A stretch of 64,000 nucleotides of DNA from Pseudomonas sp. Leaf48 (GTDB lineage Bacteria > Pseudomonadota > Gammaproteobacteria > Pseudomonadales > Pseudomonadaceae): contig NZ_LMLH01000006.1 of the NCBI RefSeq assembly GCF_001421885.1, positions 21,502 to 85,501 of the forward strand, read 5' to 3'. Position 1 is the stretch's first letter; every line of letters starts with the position of its first letter. Positions 17,889 through 26,158 of this stretch are shown piece after piece. The notes under the pieces are model-generated. The model worked only from the letters and a program-made list of their open reading frames with translations, was not told the DNA's origin and did not search any database. The translations under genes were made by a program, and so were the position numbers.

Positions 17889-18929
17889 ATGCAAATGAAA
17901 GTGATCGATCCCACCTTTGAACTGGCGCTGGTGTCGCCGTTTCTCCTGCAAACCCTGGCCGAAGTCGCCGAGCAAAAAGGCGTCAACCCCGACACCCTGT
18001 GCCGAGGGCTGGGCTTTACCCTGGAAGACCTCCAGGACCCGGCGCAACGCATCTCCTACCGCCAGGCCGTGACCATGATTCAGCGAGCGCTCAAAGTCTT
18101 GCCCAATCAGGGGCTGGGCTTGTGGGTCGGCGCGCAGAATGTGCTCGGCACCCTGGGGCTGCTGGGGCATGTCTTGTCACTGTGCAAGACCCTTCGCGAT
18201 GCCTTTGAACTGGGCATTCGCCATCAACACACCTCTGGCGGCATTGTCGTGTCGAGTGTGGAGGAGGCGGGTGATCGGGTGTTTGTCGACGTCGAGTGCC
18301 GCTTGCCATTCGCCGATGTGCAGCTGTTTGCGGTCGAGGAGTTTTTCGCCAGCCTGCTGGTGTATGGCCGGGCGCTGGTCGGGACCGATTTCAAGCCGGT
18401 GGCGGTGCAATTCATGCACGCCGCGCCGGATTATCTCAGCGAGTATGCGCGACTGCTGGGCCCGGACGTGCGTTTCGGCTGCCTGCAGAACCGCATGGTG
18501 ATCTCGGCGCACTGGCTGGATGTGCACTTGCCCAATCACCATTCCCTGGCGTTGCGTCAGGCGGTGCAACTGCTGGAGCTGGAAGCCACGCAGGTGCACC
18601 AGAAGATCGACTTGATCCAGGCGGTGGAGCGGGCGATTGCCCGGGACCTGACCGAGGGCAGTCATATCGAGAAAATCGCCGGCGACCTGAACATGAGCAG
18701 CCGCACCTTGCGCCGCCGCCTGACTGAGCACGCACTGACTTTTGAAACGCTGCTGGAACAGGTGCGCCAGAGTCGTACCATGAGCCTGCTGGCCAACCCG
18801 GACATGTCCATTGAACGCATCACCGAAGAGGTCGGCTACAGCGACGTGCGCAGTTTTCGCCGCGCCTTCAAGCGCTGGACCGGCATGAGCCCGAGCGCGT
18901 TCCGCCATGAAAGCCCCAGCGTGGTTTAA
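17889..18929 (+). CDS. sphR: AraC-family regulator (SphR-like)
   Basis: 346 residues. The N-terminal arabinose-binding-type ligand domain of OruR/ArgR-like regulators (about 20-210) is followed by a C-terminal double helix-turn-helix (about 245-340: IEKIAGDLNMSSRTLRRRL, then ITEEVGYSDVRSFRRAFKRW). It is divergent from sphA with 195 bp between starts, which should hold both promoters and the regulator's site. In P. aeruginosa SphR activates sphA and sphBCD in response to sphingosine. The same role is inferred here. Confidence 0.8.
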   Translation: MQMKVIDPTFELALVSPFLLQTLAEVAEQKGVNPDTLCRGLGFTLEDLQDPAQRISYRQAVTMIQRALKVLPNQGLGLWVGAQNVLGTLGLLGHVLSLCKTLRDAFELGIRHQHTSGGIVVSSVEEAGDRVFVDVECRLPFADVQLFAVEEFFASLLVYGRALVGTDFKPVAVQFMHAAPDYLSEYARLLGPDVRFGCLQNRMVISAHWLDVHLPNHHSLALRQAVQLLELEATQVHQKIDLIQAVERAIARDLTEGSHIEKIAGDLNMSSRTLRRRLTEHALTFETLLEQVRQSRTMSLLANPDMSIERITEEVGYSDVRSFRRAFKRWTGMSPSAFRHESPSVV

Positions 18930-18965
18930 TCTTTTTGTACAGCGGGGTTTGCTGTAATGAGCGGG

Positions 18966-19094
18966 CTTTTGTGGCGAGGGGGCTTGCCCCCGCTGGGTTG
19001 CGAAGCAGCCCCAAAACCCGCCTACCCGGTATGACTGGAGAATGCAGGGGAGCGCTTCGCACTCCAGCGGGGGCAAGCCCCCTCGCCACAAAAG
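18966..19094. repeat. inverted REP-like pair
   Basis: CTTTTGTGGCGAGGGGGCTT... (18966-18996) is inverted at 19063-19094 (...CCCCCTCGCCACAAAAG). It fills much of the 286-bp gap between sphR and the DyP gene. No gene is seen in the gap. Confidence 0.82.
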
Positions 19095-19215
19095 CTCCCT
19101 GGCTGCAGTAGCTCCCCGGCCGTTGGTAGCCGCCTCACCCTGGCTTCATAACCTCTCAAACCACACAAATCCTCGTGCTGCGGTTAAACTCGGTGCTCTT
19201 TTTCAAGGAGTTCAT

Positions 19216-20103
19216 ATGAGCCATTACCAGCCGGGCATTCTCGCCACCCCTGTTCCGCCTCAAGCCCGTCATATGTTCTTCGCCCTCCAATGCGCCGAAG
19301 CGTTGCCGACCGCGCTCGACAACTTGATGCAACTGGTGGACGGGAAGTCGGCTGTCGTCGGTTTCGGCGAGTCGCTGGTCAAGGCGTTGCACGGCCAGAT
19401 CGTAGGCCTGCGCGCGTTCCCGGCATTGACTGGGGTCGGTGTCGACAACCCGTCGACGCAACATGCGCTGTGGTGCTGGCTGCACGGTGTCGACCGTGGC
19501 GAGTTGCTCAACCGCAGCAACGCCATCGCCGCGGCATTGGCCCCGGCCCTGCGCCTGGTGCAGATGAACGAAACCTTCCGCCATATGACCGGCCACGACC
19601 TGACCGGTTACGAAGATGGCACCGAAAACCCCCATGACGAAGCTGCCGTGGCCGCTGCGCTGGTGGGTGAGGGCGCTGACGGCCTGGTCGGTGGCAGTTT
19701 TGCCGCGATCCAGCAGTGGCAGCATGACCTCAAGGGCTTCCACGCTCTGTCGTCCGGGGAAAAGGACAACATCATGGGCCGGCGCCTGAGCGACAACGAA
19801 GAAATCGATGACGCGCCGGTCTCGGCTCACGTCAAGCGCACCGCCCAGGAAAGCTTCGCCCCCGAAGCCTTTGTGGTGCGCCGTTCGATGCCATGGATCG
19901 AAGGTGAGCACGCCGGCCTGATGTTCCTGGCCTTCGGTTTTTCCCTCGACGCCTTCGAAGCACAACTACGGCGCATGAGCGGTCTGGAAGACGGCATCAC
20001 CGATGGTTTGTACCGCATCAGCCGCCCGATCACCGGTGGCTACTACTGGTGCCCGCCGCTCAAGGACGGCCATCTGGACCTGCGCGCATTGCGCATCGGC
20101 TGA
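19216..20103 (+). CDS. Dyp-type haem peroxidase
   Basis: 295 residues, start at 19216 (AAGGAG 6 nt upstream). It carries the family signature GYEDGTENP with the distal catalytic Asp134, the haem-ligand region around SAHVKRTAQESF, and C-terminal MFLAFGFSLDAFEAQLRRM. There is no signal peptide, so the enzyme is probably cytoplasmic (YfeX-like, class P/B size). It oxidises dyes, phenols or porphyrinogens with H2O2. An oxidoreductase gene follows 16 bp downstream, probably co-transcribed. Confidence 0.92.
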   Translation: MSHYQPGILATPVPPQARHMFFALQCAEALPTALDNLMQLVDGKSAVVGFGESLVKALHGQIVGLRAFPALTGVGVDNPSTQHALWCWLHGVDRGELLNRSNAIAAALAPALRLVQMNETFRHMTGHDLTGYEDGTENPHDEAAVAAALVGEGADGLVGGSFAAIQQWQHDLKGFHALSSGEKDNIMGRRLSDNEEIDDAPVSAHVKRTAQESFAPEAFVVRRSMPWIEGEHAGLMFLAFGFSLDAFEAQLRRMSGLEDGITDGLYRISRPITGGYYWCPPLKDGHLDLRALRIG

Positions 20104-20119
20104 CAATCAGGGAGTGACT

Positions 20120-21088
20120 ATGAACGTGGTGCGCTGGGGCATGATTGGTTGTGGCAGTGTCGCTGAACGCAAGAGCGGGCCGGCCTTCTACAAGGCACCG
20201 GGCTCGGCGCTGGTGGCGGTGATGGGGCGGCGCCGGGAGGCCGTCGCTGATTATGCCGCGCGCCACGGCATCGCTCGGGTGTATACCGATGTCGATGCGC
20301 TGATCAACGATCCCGAGGTCGACGCGGTGTACATCGCCACACCGCCCGACAGCCATCGTGCCTATGCCTTGCAGGTGGCTGCCGCCGGCAAGCACTGCTG
20401 CGTGGAAAAGCCGATGTCGCTGAGCGCCGGGCAAAGTCGCGAAATGCAGCAGGTCTTCGCCGATGCCGGGCTGCACCTGTTCGTGTCTTATTACCGACGT
20501 TCGCTGCCACGCTTTCAACAAGTGCGACAGTGGCTGGAGGAGGGGCGGATCGGCGAGGTTCGGCATTTGACCTGGACCCTGACCAAAGCCCCGTCGGAGG
20601 CGGATCAGGAAGGCCGCGCCAACTGGCGCACCGACCCGGCGATTGCCGGCGGTGGCTACTTCGCCGACCTGGCCAGCCATGGCCTGGACCTGTTTCAGTA
20701 CCTGCTGGGCGACATCGATGAAGTCAGCGGACTGACTGCGCGCCAAGCCGGACTGTATGCCGCCGAAGACGCCGTCAGTGCCTGTTGGCGATTCGCCTGC
20801 GGGGCGCTGGGCATGGGCTGCTGGAACTTCGTCGCTGATCGTCGCGAAGACCGTGTCGAGCTGATCGGCAGTAAAGGGCGGATCAGTTTTTCGGTGTTCG
20901 ATGAACACCCGGTGCAGCTTGAAGCGGATGAAAGTCTCAGCCTGCACATTGCCCATCATGAACACATCCAGTGGCATCACGTATTAGGCATGAATGCACA
21001 CATTCGTGGTGAAACACAGCATCCGGCGGTGGCGGCGCAAGCGCTGAAAACCGATTGGGTGATGGATCAGATCCTCAAGCGACACTAA
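20120..21088 (+). CDS. Gfo/Idh/MocA-family oxidoreductase
   Basis: 322 residues. The Rossmann NAD(P) motif MIGCGSVAERKSG is at the start, EKPMSLSAGQ carries the conserved EKP, and a C-terminal alpha/beta domain includes DLASHGLDLFQYLLG. It probably oxidises a sugar, inositol or related substrate; which one cannot be told. GGGAG lies 6 nt before the ATG. The gene directly follows the DyP peroxidase. Confidence 0.88.
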   Translation: MNVVRWGMIGCGSVAERKSGPAFYKAPGSALVAVMGRRREAVADYAARHGIARVYTDVDALINDPEVDAVYIATPPDSHRAYALQVAAAGKHCCVEKPMSLSAGQSREMQQVFADAGLHLFVSYYRRSLPRFQQVRQWLEEGRIGEVRHLTWTLTKAPSEADQEGRANWRTDPAIAGGGYFADLASHGLDLFQYLLGDIDEVSGLTARQAGLYAAEDAVSACWRFACGALGMGCWNFVADRREDRVELIGSKGRISFSVFDEHPVQLEADESLSLHIAHHEHIQWHHVLGMNAHIRGETQHPAVAAQALKTDWVMDQILKRH

Positions 21089-21110
21089 AACCTGCAGGCT
21101 GCAGGTGGTC

Positions 21111-21140
21111 CTGTGGGAGCGAGCAGGTTCGCTCCCACAG
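21111..21140. repeat. single REP-like hairpin, possible terminator
   Basis: CTGTGGGAGCGA and TCGCTCCCACAG are inverted around AGCAGGT-type loop bases, 22 bp after the oxidoreductase stop. Confidence 0.75.
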
Positions 21141-21207
21141 AGGATATCGGTGCGCATATAACCTTATGCTCAAACAGTATTTCTCAATCCTCGCATAGCC
21201 TCTCTAA

Positions 21208-21239
21208 GATCACGTCATAACTCGTTATAACAAGTGATC
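21208..21239. promoter_or_regulatory. candidate operator upstream of the GntR-led operon
   Basis: GATCAC (21208-21213) and GTGATC (21234-21239) form an inverted repeat. Inside it lie the palindromes ATAACTCGTTAT (arms ATAAC/GTTAT) and GTTATAAC (21224-21231). It lies 4 bp before the GntR start codon. GntR/HutC regulators often bind such sites and control themselves. No strong Shine-Dalgarno sequence precedes the ATG. Confidence 0.45.
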
Positions 21240-21243
21240 TGCC

Positions 21244-21996
21244 ATGACCGATAACGTTCTATCCCTCAGCAGCGTCCCACTGCACACCCAGCTTCGGGAC
21301 GTGCTGCGAGCGCGCATCCTCGACGGTGAATACCCGCAAGACAGCCAGATGCCTTCCGAAAGCGAACTCGGCACGCTGTTCAAAGTCAGCCGCATCACCG
21401 TGCGCCAGGCCCTCGGTGATCTACAAAAGGAAGGGCTGATCTTCAAGATCCACGGCAAGGGCACCTTCGTCGCCAAACCAAAAACCTTCCAGAACGTCAG
21501 CACCCTGCAAGGCCTGGCCGAATCCATGACCGGTCGCGGCTACGAGGTGATCAACCGCCTGCGCAGTTTCAAATTCATCGCCGCCGACAAGCTGGTCGCC
21601 GAGCGCTTGCAGGTCGCCGAAGGCGAGATCGTGGCGCAGATCAAGCGGGTGCGTCTGATCAACCGCGAGCCGATCTCCCTGGAAATCACCTACCTGCCCA
21701 AGGCCATCGGCGAGCGCCTGGAAAAGGCCGATCTGGTCACCCGCGACATTTTCCTGATCCTGGAGAACGACTGCGGCCTGGCCCTCGGGCACGCCGACCT
21801 GGCCATCGATGCCGTACTGGCCGACAGCGACCTGACCCAGGCCCTGAGCGTCGAGCCCGGCTCGCCGATCATGCGCATCGAGCGACTGACCCACGATGCC
21901 GCAGGTCGTCCACTGGACTTCGAACACCTCTACTACCGTGGCGACGCCTTCCAGTACCGCCTGCGGATCGACCGGCAAAAAGGGGATCAGGCATGA
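21244..21996 (+). CDS. GntR/HutC-family regulator (UTRA domain)
   Basis: 250 residues. The winged helix-turn-helix (about 12-80: LRDVLRARILDGEYPQDSQM, then SRITVRQALGDL) is followed by a UTRA ligand-binding domain (about 100-240, ending FEHLYYRGDAFQYRLRI). It is the first gene of the flavoprotein-ferredoxin-ABC operon and overlaps the next gene by 4 bp (ATGA). It therefore very likely senses the compound that operon imports or processes. A palindromic stretch lies right before its start. Confidence 0.92.
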   Translation: MTDNVLSLSSVPLHTQLRDVLRARILDGEYPQDSQMPSESELGTLFKVSRITVRQALGDLQKEGLIFKIHGKGTFVAKPKTFQNVSTLQGLAESMTGRGYEVINRLRSFKFIAADKLVAERLQVAEGEIVAQIKRVRLINREPISLEITYLPKAIGERLEKADLVTRDIFLILENDCGLALGHADLAIDAVLADSDLTQALSVEPGSPIMRIERLTHDAAGRPLDFEHLYYRGDAFQYRLRIDRQKGDQA

Positions 21997-23723
21997 CTCG
22001 AAGCACCCTCGAACAGGAATACGACATCGTCATCATCGGCGGTGGTACCGCCGGACCCATGGCGGCCATCAAGGCCAAGGAGCGCAACCGCGATCTGCGC
22101 GTGCTGTTGATCGACAAGGCCAACGTCAAGCGCAGCGGGGCGATCAGCATGGGCATGGACGGCCTGAACAACGCGATCATTCCCGGCCACTCGACGCCGG
22201 AGCAGTACACCAAGGAAATCACCATCGCCAACGACGGCATCGTCAACCAGGCGGCGGTGTATGCCTATGCCACCCACAGCTTCGAAACCATCGAGCAACT
22301 GGACCGCTGGGGCGTGAAATTCGAGAAGGACGAAACCGGCGACTACGCGGTGAAAAAGGTTCACCACATGGGTGCCTACGTGTTGCCGATGCCCGAAGGG
22401 CACGACATCAAGAAGGTCCTGTACCGCCAGCTGAAGCGGGCCCGGGTCAGTATCACCAATCGCCTGGTCTGCACGCGCCTGTTGACCGACGCCGAGGGTG
22501 CCGTCAATGGCGTGATGGGCTTCGACTGCCGCACCGCCGACTTCCACGTGATCAAGGCCAAGGCGGTGATCCTGTGCTGCGGCGCCGCCGGGCGACTCGG
22601 TCTGCCGTCCTCGGGCTACCTGATGGGCACCTACGAAAACCCGACCAATGCTGGCGACGGATATGCCATGGCCTATCACGCAGGCGCCGAGCTGGCGAAC
22701 CTGGAGTGCTTCCAGATCAACCCCTTGATCAAGGATTACAACGGCCCGGCCTGCGCCTACGTCACCGGCCCCCTGGGCGGCTACACCGCCAACAACAAGG
22801 GCGAGCGCTTCATCGAGTGCGACTACTGGAGCGGACAGATGATGTGGGAGTTCCACCAGGAACTCGAAAGCGGCAACGGCCCGGTGTTCCTCAAGCTCGA
22901 TCACCTGGCCGAGGAAACCATCCAGAACATCGAGGAGATCCTGCACAGCAACGAGCGCCCGAGCCGCGGCCAGTTCCATGCCAATCGCGGTACTGACTAC
23001 CGCACGCAAATGGTCGAGATGCACATTTCCGAAATCGGTTTTTGCAGCGGGCATTCGGCGTCGGGGGTGTGGGTCAACGAGAAGGCCGAGACGTCGGTCA
23101 AGGGGCTGTACTCGGCCGGTGACATGGCCGCAGTGCCGCACAACTACATGCTCGGTGCTTTTACTTATGGCTGGTTCGCCGGGACCAACGCGGCGGATTT
23201 TGTGGCTGGTCGCGAGTTTTCCGCACTGGACGCACAGCAGATCGAGACAGAAAAACAGCGGGTCTACGCGCCCCTGGACCGCGAACACGGCCTGCCGCCC
23301 GCCCAGGTCGAGTACAAGCTGCGGCGCTTCGTCAACGACTACCTGCAACCGCCGAAGGTGACCAAAAAGATGCAGATCGGCCTGCAACGCTTCAGCGACA
23401 TCCAGCGCGATCTGGATCAGATCAAGGCCAACAACGCCCACGAGCTGATGCGCGCCATGGAAGTCAGCATGATCCGCGACTGCGCGGAAATGGCCGCCCG
23501 CGCATCCTTGTTCCGCGCGGAAAGTCGCTGGGGGCTTTACCACTATCGGGTCGATCACCCGCAGCGCAATGACGGCGACTGGTTCTGCCACTGCCACCTC
23601 AAGAAGGACGAAAACGGCCACATGAGCAGTTTCAAGAAAGCGGTCGAACCTTACATCATCCCGCTCGACGCCGATGAAATGCAGGCCTACGACCGGTTAC
23701 GGGTCGGCGCCTTTGCGGCCTGA
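21993..23723 (+). CDS. APS-reductase-alpha/fumarate-reductase-like FAD flavoprotein
   Basis: 576 residues, FAD-dependent oxidoreductase of the fumarate reductase/AprA superfamily. The dinucleotide motif DIVIIGGGTAGPMAA is at residue 10, followed by KRSGAISMGMDGLNN, VILCCGAAGRLGLP and a second FAD motif VKGLYSAGDMAAVPHNYMLG. The AprA-like features are the ISMGMDGLNN-type segment and the partner gene (27 bp downstream) encoding an AprB-like double-cluster ferredoxin. I infer a two-subunit soluble oxidoreductase. The substrate is unknown; a link to sulfur chemistry is suggested only by resemblance. It begins inside the regulator's stop codon. Confidence 0.85.
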   Translation: MTRSTLEQEYDIVIIGGGTAGPMAAIKAKERNRDLRVLLIDKANVKRSGAISMGMDGLNNAIIPGHSTPEQYTKEITIANDGIVNQAAVYAYATHSFETIEQLDRWGVKFEKDETGDYAVKKVHHMGAYVLPMPEGHDIKKVLYRQLKRARVSITNRLVCTRLLTDAEGAVNGVMGFDCRTADFHVIKAKAVILCCGAAGRLGLPSSGYLMGTYENPTNAGDGYAMAYHAGAELANLECFQINPLIKDYNGPACAYVTGPLGGYTANNKGERFIECDYWSGQMMWEFHQELESGNGPVFLKLDHLAEETIQNIEEILHSNERPSRGQFHANRGTDYRTQMVEMHISEIGFCSGHSASGVWVNEKAETSVKGLYSAGDMAAVPHNYMLGAFTYGWFAGTNAADFVAGREFSALDAQQIETEKQRVYAPLDREHGLPPAQVEYKLRRFVNDYLQPPKVTKKMQIGLQRFSDIQRDLDQIKANNAHELMRAMEVSMIRDCAEMAARASLFRAESRWGLYHYRVDHPQRNDGDWFCHCHLKKDENGHMSSFKKAVEPYIIPLDADEMQAYDRLRVGAFAA

Positions 23724-23749
23724 CGATTAAACCCAGGAGAGTTCGCCCC

Positions 23750-23995
23750 ATGGCCTATCAACCCCAGGAAATATTTTTCCGTTCCAATGCGCCGGTCACG
23801 GTCGACGAGGATCTTTGCATCGCCCACAAAGGCTGCACGGTGTGCGTCGACGTCTGCCCGATGGACCTGCTGGCGATCAACCCGGCCACGCAAAAGGCCT
23901 ACATGGCCTTCGACGAATGCTGGTACTGCATGCCGTGTGAAAAGGATTGCCCGACCGGGGCGGTGAAAGTCGAGATCCCGTACCTGCTGCGCTGA
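23750..23995 (+). CDS. AprB-like 2x[4Fe-4S] ferredoxin
   Basis: 81 residues with two cluster motifs: C-X5-C-X2-C-X3-CP (CIAHKGCTVCVDVCP) and C-X2-C-X2-C-X3-CP (CWYCMPCEKDCP). It resembles the ferredoxin domain of APS reductase beta, without the C-terminal tail seen in classical AprB. It would carry electrons to or from the flavoprotein encoded just upstream (AGGAGAG precedes its ATG). The cytoplasm is the likely site. Confidence 0.9.
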   Translation: MAYQPQEIFFRSNAPVTVDEDLCIAHKGCTVCVDVCPMDLLAINPATQKAYMAFDECWYCMPCEKDCPTGAVKVEIPYLLR

Positions 23996-24008
23996 AACAC
24001 TAGCCCGA

Positions 24009-24173
24009 ATGTGGGAGCCAGCCTGCTGGCGATGAGGCCGGCACAGCTTGCATCTCCATCGACTGACAGGACGCCTTCGCGGGCAAGCCCGCTCCCACAG
24101 GGATTTGTGGTGGATCTCAAGTTTTACAGACACCAAGGAAACCTGTGGGAGCCGGGCTTGCCCGCGATTAGGC
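24009..24173. repeat. cluster of three REP-like units
   Basis: Units at 24009-24038, 24071-24100 (inverted) and 24142-24173 share the GTGGGAGC..GCTTGCCCGCG core. They fill the 307-bp gap between the ferredoxin and binding-protein genes, inside the operon, and could tune mRNA stability or end part of the transcription. Confidence 0.82.
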
Positions 24174-24302
24174 CAGAACAGACAACTCCAAAACGCCATC
24201 CGGCAACCACCGGACGCCAGATTCTAGACACCCCTCGTTTCCCACCGCGCCCTGATCGTGGCGGAGACGAACATCCTATAAATGATTCGAGGGGAAACAC
24301 TC

Positions 24303-25706
24303 ATGTTGCGTGCAGCTTTCGCCGGTCTGGTACTGGCTTCCTTCACCCTGTCGGCACAGGCCGAAACCATCCGCATTGCCATTGGCACCCAGGACACCAC
24401 CATCAACTGCGCCGCCGGCGGCCTGTTGATTCGGGAGCTGGGCCTGCTGGACAAATACCTGCCCCACGACGGCCCCTACAAGGACGCCAAATATGAAGTG
24501 CAGTGGAAGAACTTCACCAGCGGCGCGCCCCTGACCAACGAGATGGTCGCCGGCAAACTCGACTTCGGCGCCATGGCCGATTTCCCCGGTGCCTTCAATG
24601 GTGTGGCGTTTGAAACAGCGGGCAAGCACAGCCTGTTTATCAGTGTGCTCTCGGGCAGCATCAAGGGCAGTGGCAACGGCATCGTGGTGCCGAGCGCCTC
24701 GGGCGTGCAGTCCCTGGCCGAGCTCAAGGGCAAGAGCATTTCCGTGCCGTTCGCTTCCACCGCCCATGGCATGTTGCTGCGCGCCGTGGCGGCCCAGGGC
24801 TGGGACCCGCTCAAGGATGTGAACATTGTTGCCCAGCCACCGGAAGTCGCCGGCTCCGCTTTGCAGGCCGGCAAGATCGACGCCCATGCCGACTTCGTAC
24901 CCTTCGCGGAACTGTTCCCCAGCCGTGGTTTCGCGCGCAAGATTTATGACGGGTCCCAGGCCGGTGCGCCGACTTTCCATGGCGCGCTGGTCGATCAGGC
25001 GTATGCGAAGAAGTACCCGGAAATCGTCGTCGCCTACCTGCGCGCGAGCATCGAGGCCAATCAATTGCTGGCGGCGGAGCCTGAGAAATACAGTGAGCTG
25101 ATCGCCAAGGTCACAGGCGTCGATGCCGAGGTCAATTACCTGTTCCACGGCCCGCTCGGCGTGCAGACCCGCGACCTGAGCTGGAAACCGGAATACCGCC
25201 AGGCCGTCGGCACAGCCATCGACACCCTCAAATTGCTCAAGAAAGCCGATCGCGGTCTCGATCTCAACCATTTCATCGATGACCAGTACATCCGCACCGC
25301 CTTCAAGGCCTCGAACCTGGACTACAGCGCGCAACTGGCCGACTACGGGCAAACACCACTCAAGGCTGTCGATGCGGCAAGCGGCAAAGCCATCACCGAC
25401 TTCAACCATGTGGCGCAAATCTGGGTACGTGGCGAACCGAAAGTGCGCCAGTACGCTTCGGCGCAAGCCGCGTTCGCCGCGTTGGCCAGCCTCAAGCAGG
25501 AAGGCAAAAGCATCCGCGCGGTGTACGCCCAGGCCAGTGACAGCGGGATCAAGTTGCTGGCCGACCAAGCGTGGTTTGCCAGTGATGCCCAAGGGCGGCT
25601 CAGTGCATTTCTGCTCAAAGGGCAGGCCCAGGCGTTCGCCACGGCCCAGGGCGGAAAGGTGTTCGACTTCACCGACGCCACCACCCAGTCCGTGGTTAGC
25701 CGCTGA
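24303..25706 (+). CDS. ABC transporter substrate-binding protein (NrtA/TauA type), extended C-terminus
   Basis: 467 residues with a signal peptide (residues 1-20, FAGLVLASFTLSAQA). The NMT1/SsuA-type fold spans about 22-330 (IRIAIGTQDTTINCAAGG; GKLDFGAMADFPGAF; LKGKSISVPFASTAHGMLL; LQAGKIDAHADFVPF). The family is usually about 320-340 residues. Here about 130 more residues follow (from about 335) that I cannot assign to a domain. The permease and ATPase genes follow after a 452-bp repeat-filled gap. The ligand is unknown; the family takes sulfonates, nitrate, bicarbonate, pyrimidines and similar small molecules. Confidence 0.87.
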   Translation: MLRAAFAGLVLASFTLSAQAETIRIAIGTQDTTINCAAGGLLIRELGLLDKYLPHDGPYKDAKYEVQWKNFTSGAPLTNEMVAGKLDFGAMADFPGAFNGVAFETAGKHSLFISVLSGSIKGSGNGIVVPSASGVQSLAELKGKSISVPFASTAHGMLLRAVAAQGWDPLKDVNIVAQPPEVAGSALQAGKIDAHADFVPFAELFPSRGFARKIYDGSQAGAPTFHGALVDQAYAKKYPEIVVAYLRASIEANQLLAAEPEKYSELIAKVTGVDAEVNYLFHGPLGVQTRDLSWKPEYRQAVGTAIDTLKLLKKADRGLDLNHFIDDQYIRTAFKASNLDYSAQLADYGQTPLKAVDAASGKAITDFNHVAQIWVRGEPKVRQYASAQAAFAALASLKQEGKSIRAVYAQASDSGIKLLADQAWFASDAQGRLSAFLLKGQAQAFATAQGGKVFDFTDATTQSVVSR

Positions 25707-25743
25707 GTCAGGTGCCTGACTTGAGGGCTGCCCCTCACCCTAA

Positions 25744-26115
25744 CCCTCTCCCGAGGGAGAGGGGACTGACCGAGGTGAATGCTGGTCATTCGGTGGCCTT
25801 TGATATTTGGGTTGAACTCAGGTTCGGAAAACACCAGACCTGCTCCCTGTTCCTTCACCCCTTGCCGGGGAGAGGACTGGCCGAGGTGAATGCTGGTCAT
25901 TCGGTGGCCTTTGATATTTGGGTTGAGCTCAGGTTCGGAAAACACCAGACCTGCTTCCTGTTCCTTCACCCCCTTGCCGGGGAGAGGACTGACCGAGGTG
26001 ATTGCTGGTCATTCGGTGGCCTTTGATATCGAGTTGAACTCAGGTTCGGAAAACACCAGCGATCGGCTCCCTTTCCCCCTCTCCCCCCTGGGGGAGAGGG
26101 CTGGGGTGAGGGGGT
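25744..26115. repeat. three tandem ~111-bp repeats flanked by inverted CCCTCTCCC elements
   Basis: Units begin at 25765, 25876 and 25988 (spacing 111 and 112 bp) with ACTGACCGAGGTGAATGCTG-like starts; the third is shortened and ends near 26060. The array is bracketed by CCCTCTCCCGAGGGAGAGGG (25744-25763) and the inverted CCCTCTCCCCCCTGGGGGAG region (about 26078-26115). CCCTCACCC(T/C)A(A/G)CCCTCTCCC elements are dispersed repeats in many proteobacteria. The array splits the binding-protein gene from its permease gene. Confidence 0.85.
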
Positions 26116-26158
26116 AAATGTTCGCCAACACACAGTTGCACAATTGGAAACCCGATCC

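Noticed and set aside
21993..23995. Ordinary fumarate reductase or succinate dehydrogenase
   Set aside because: There is no cytochrome b anchor gene and the iron-sulfur partner is an 81-residue AprB-like ferredoxin, not an SdhB/FrdB protein.
25744..26115. Possible CRISPR array
   Set aside because: The repeats are about 111 bp, directly adjoining and imperfect, without short regular spacers or cas genes.
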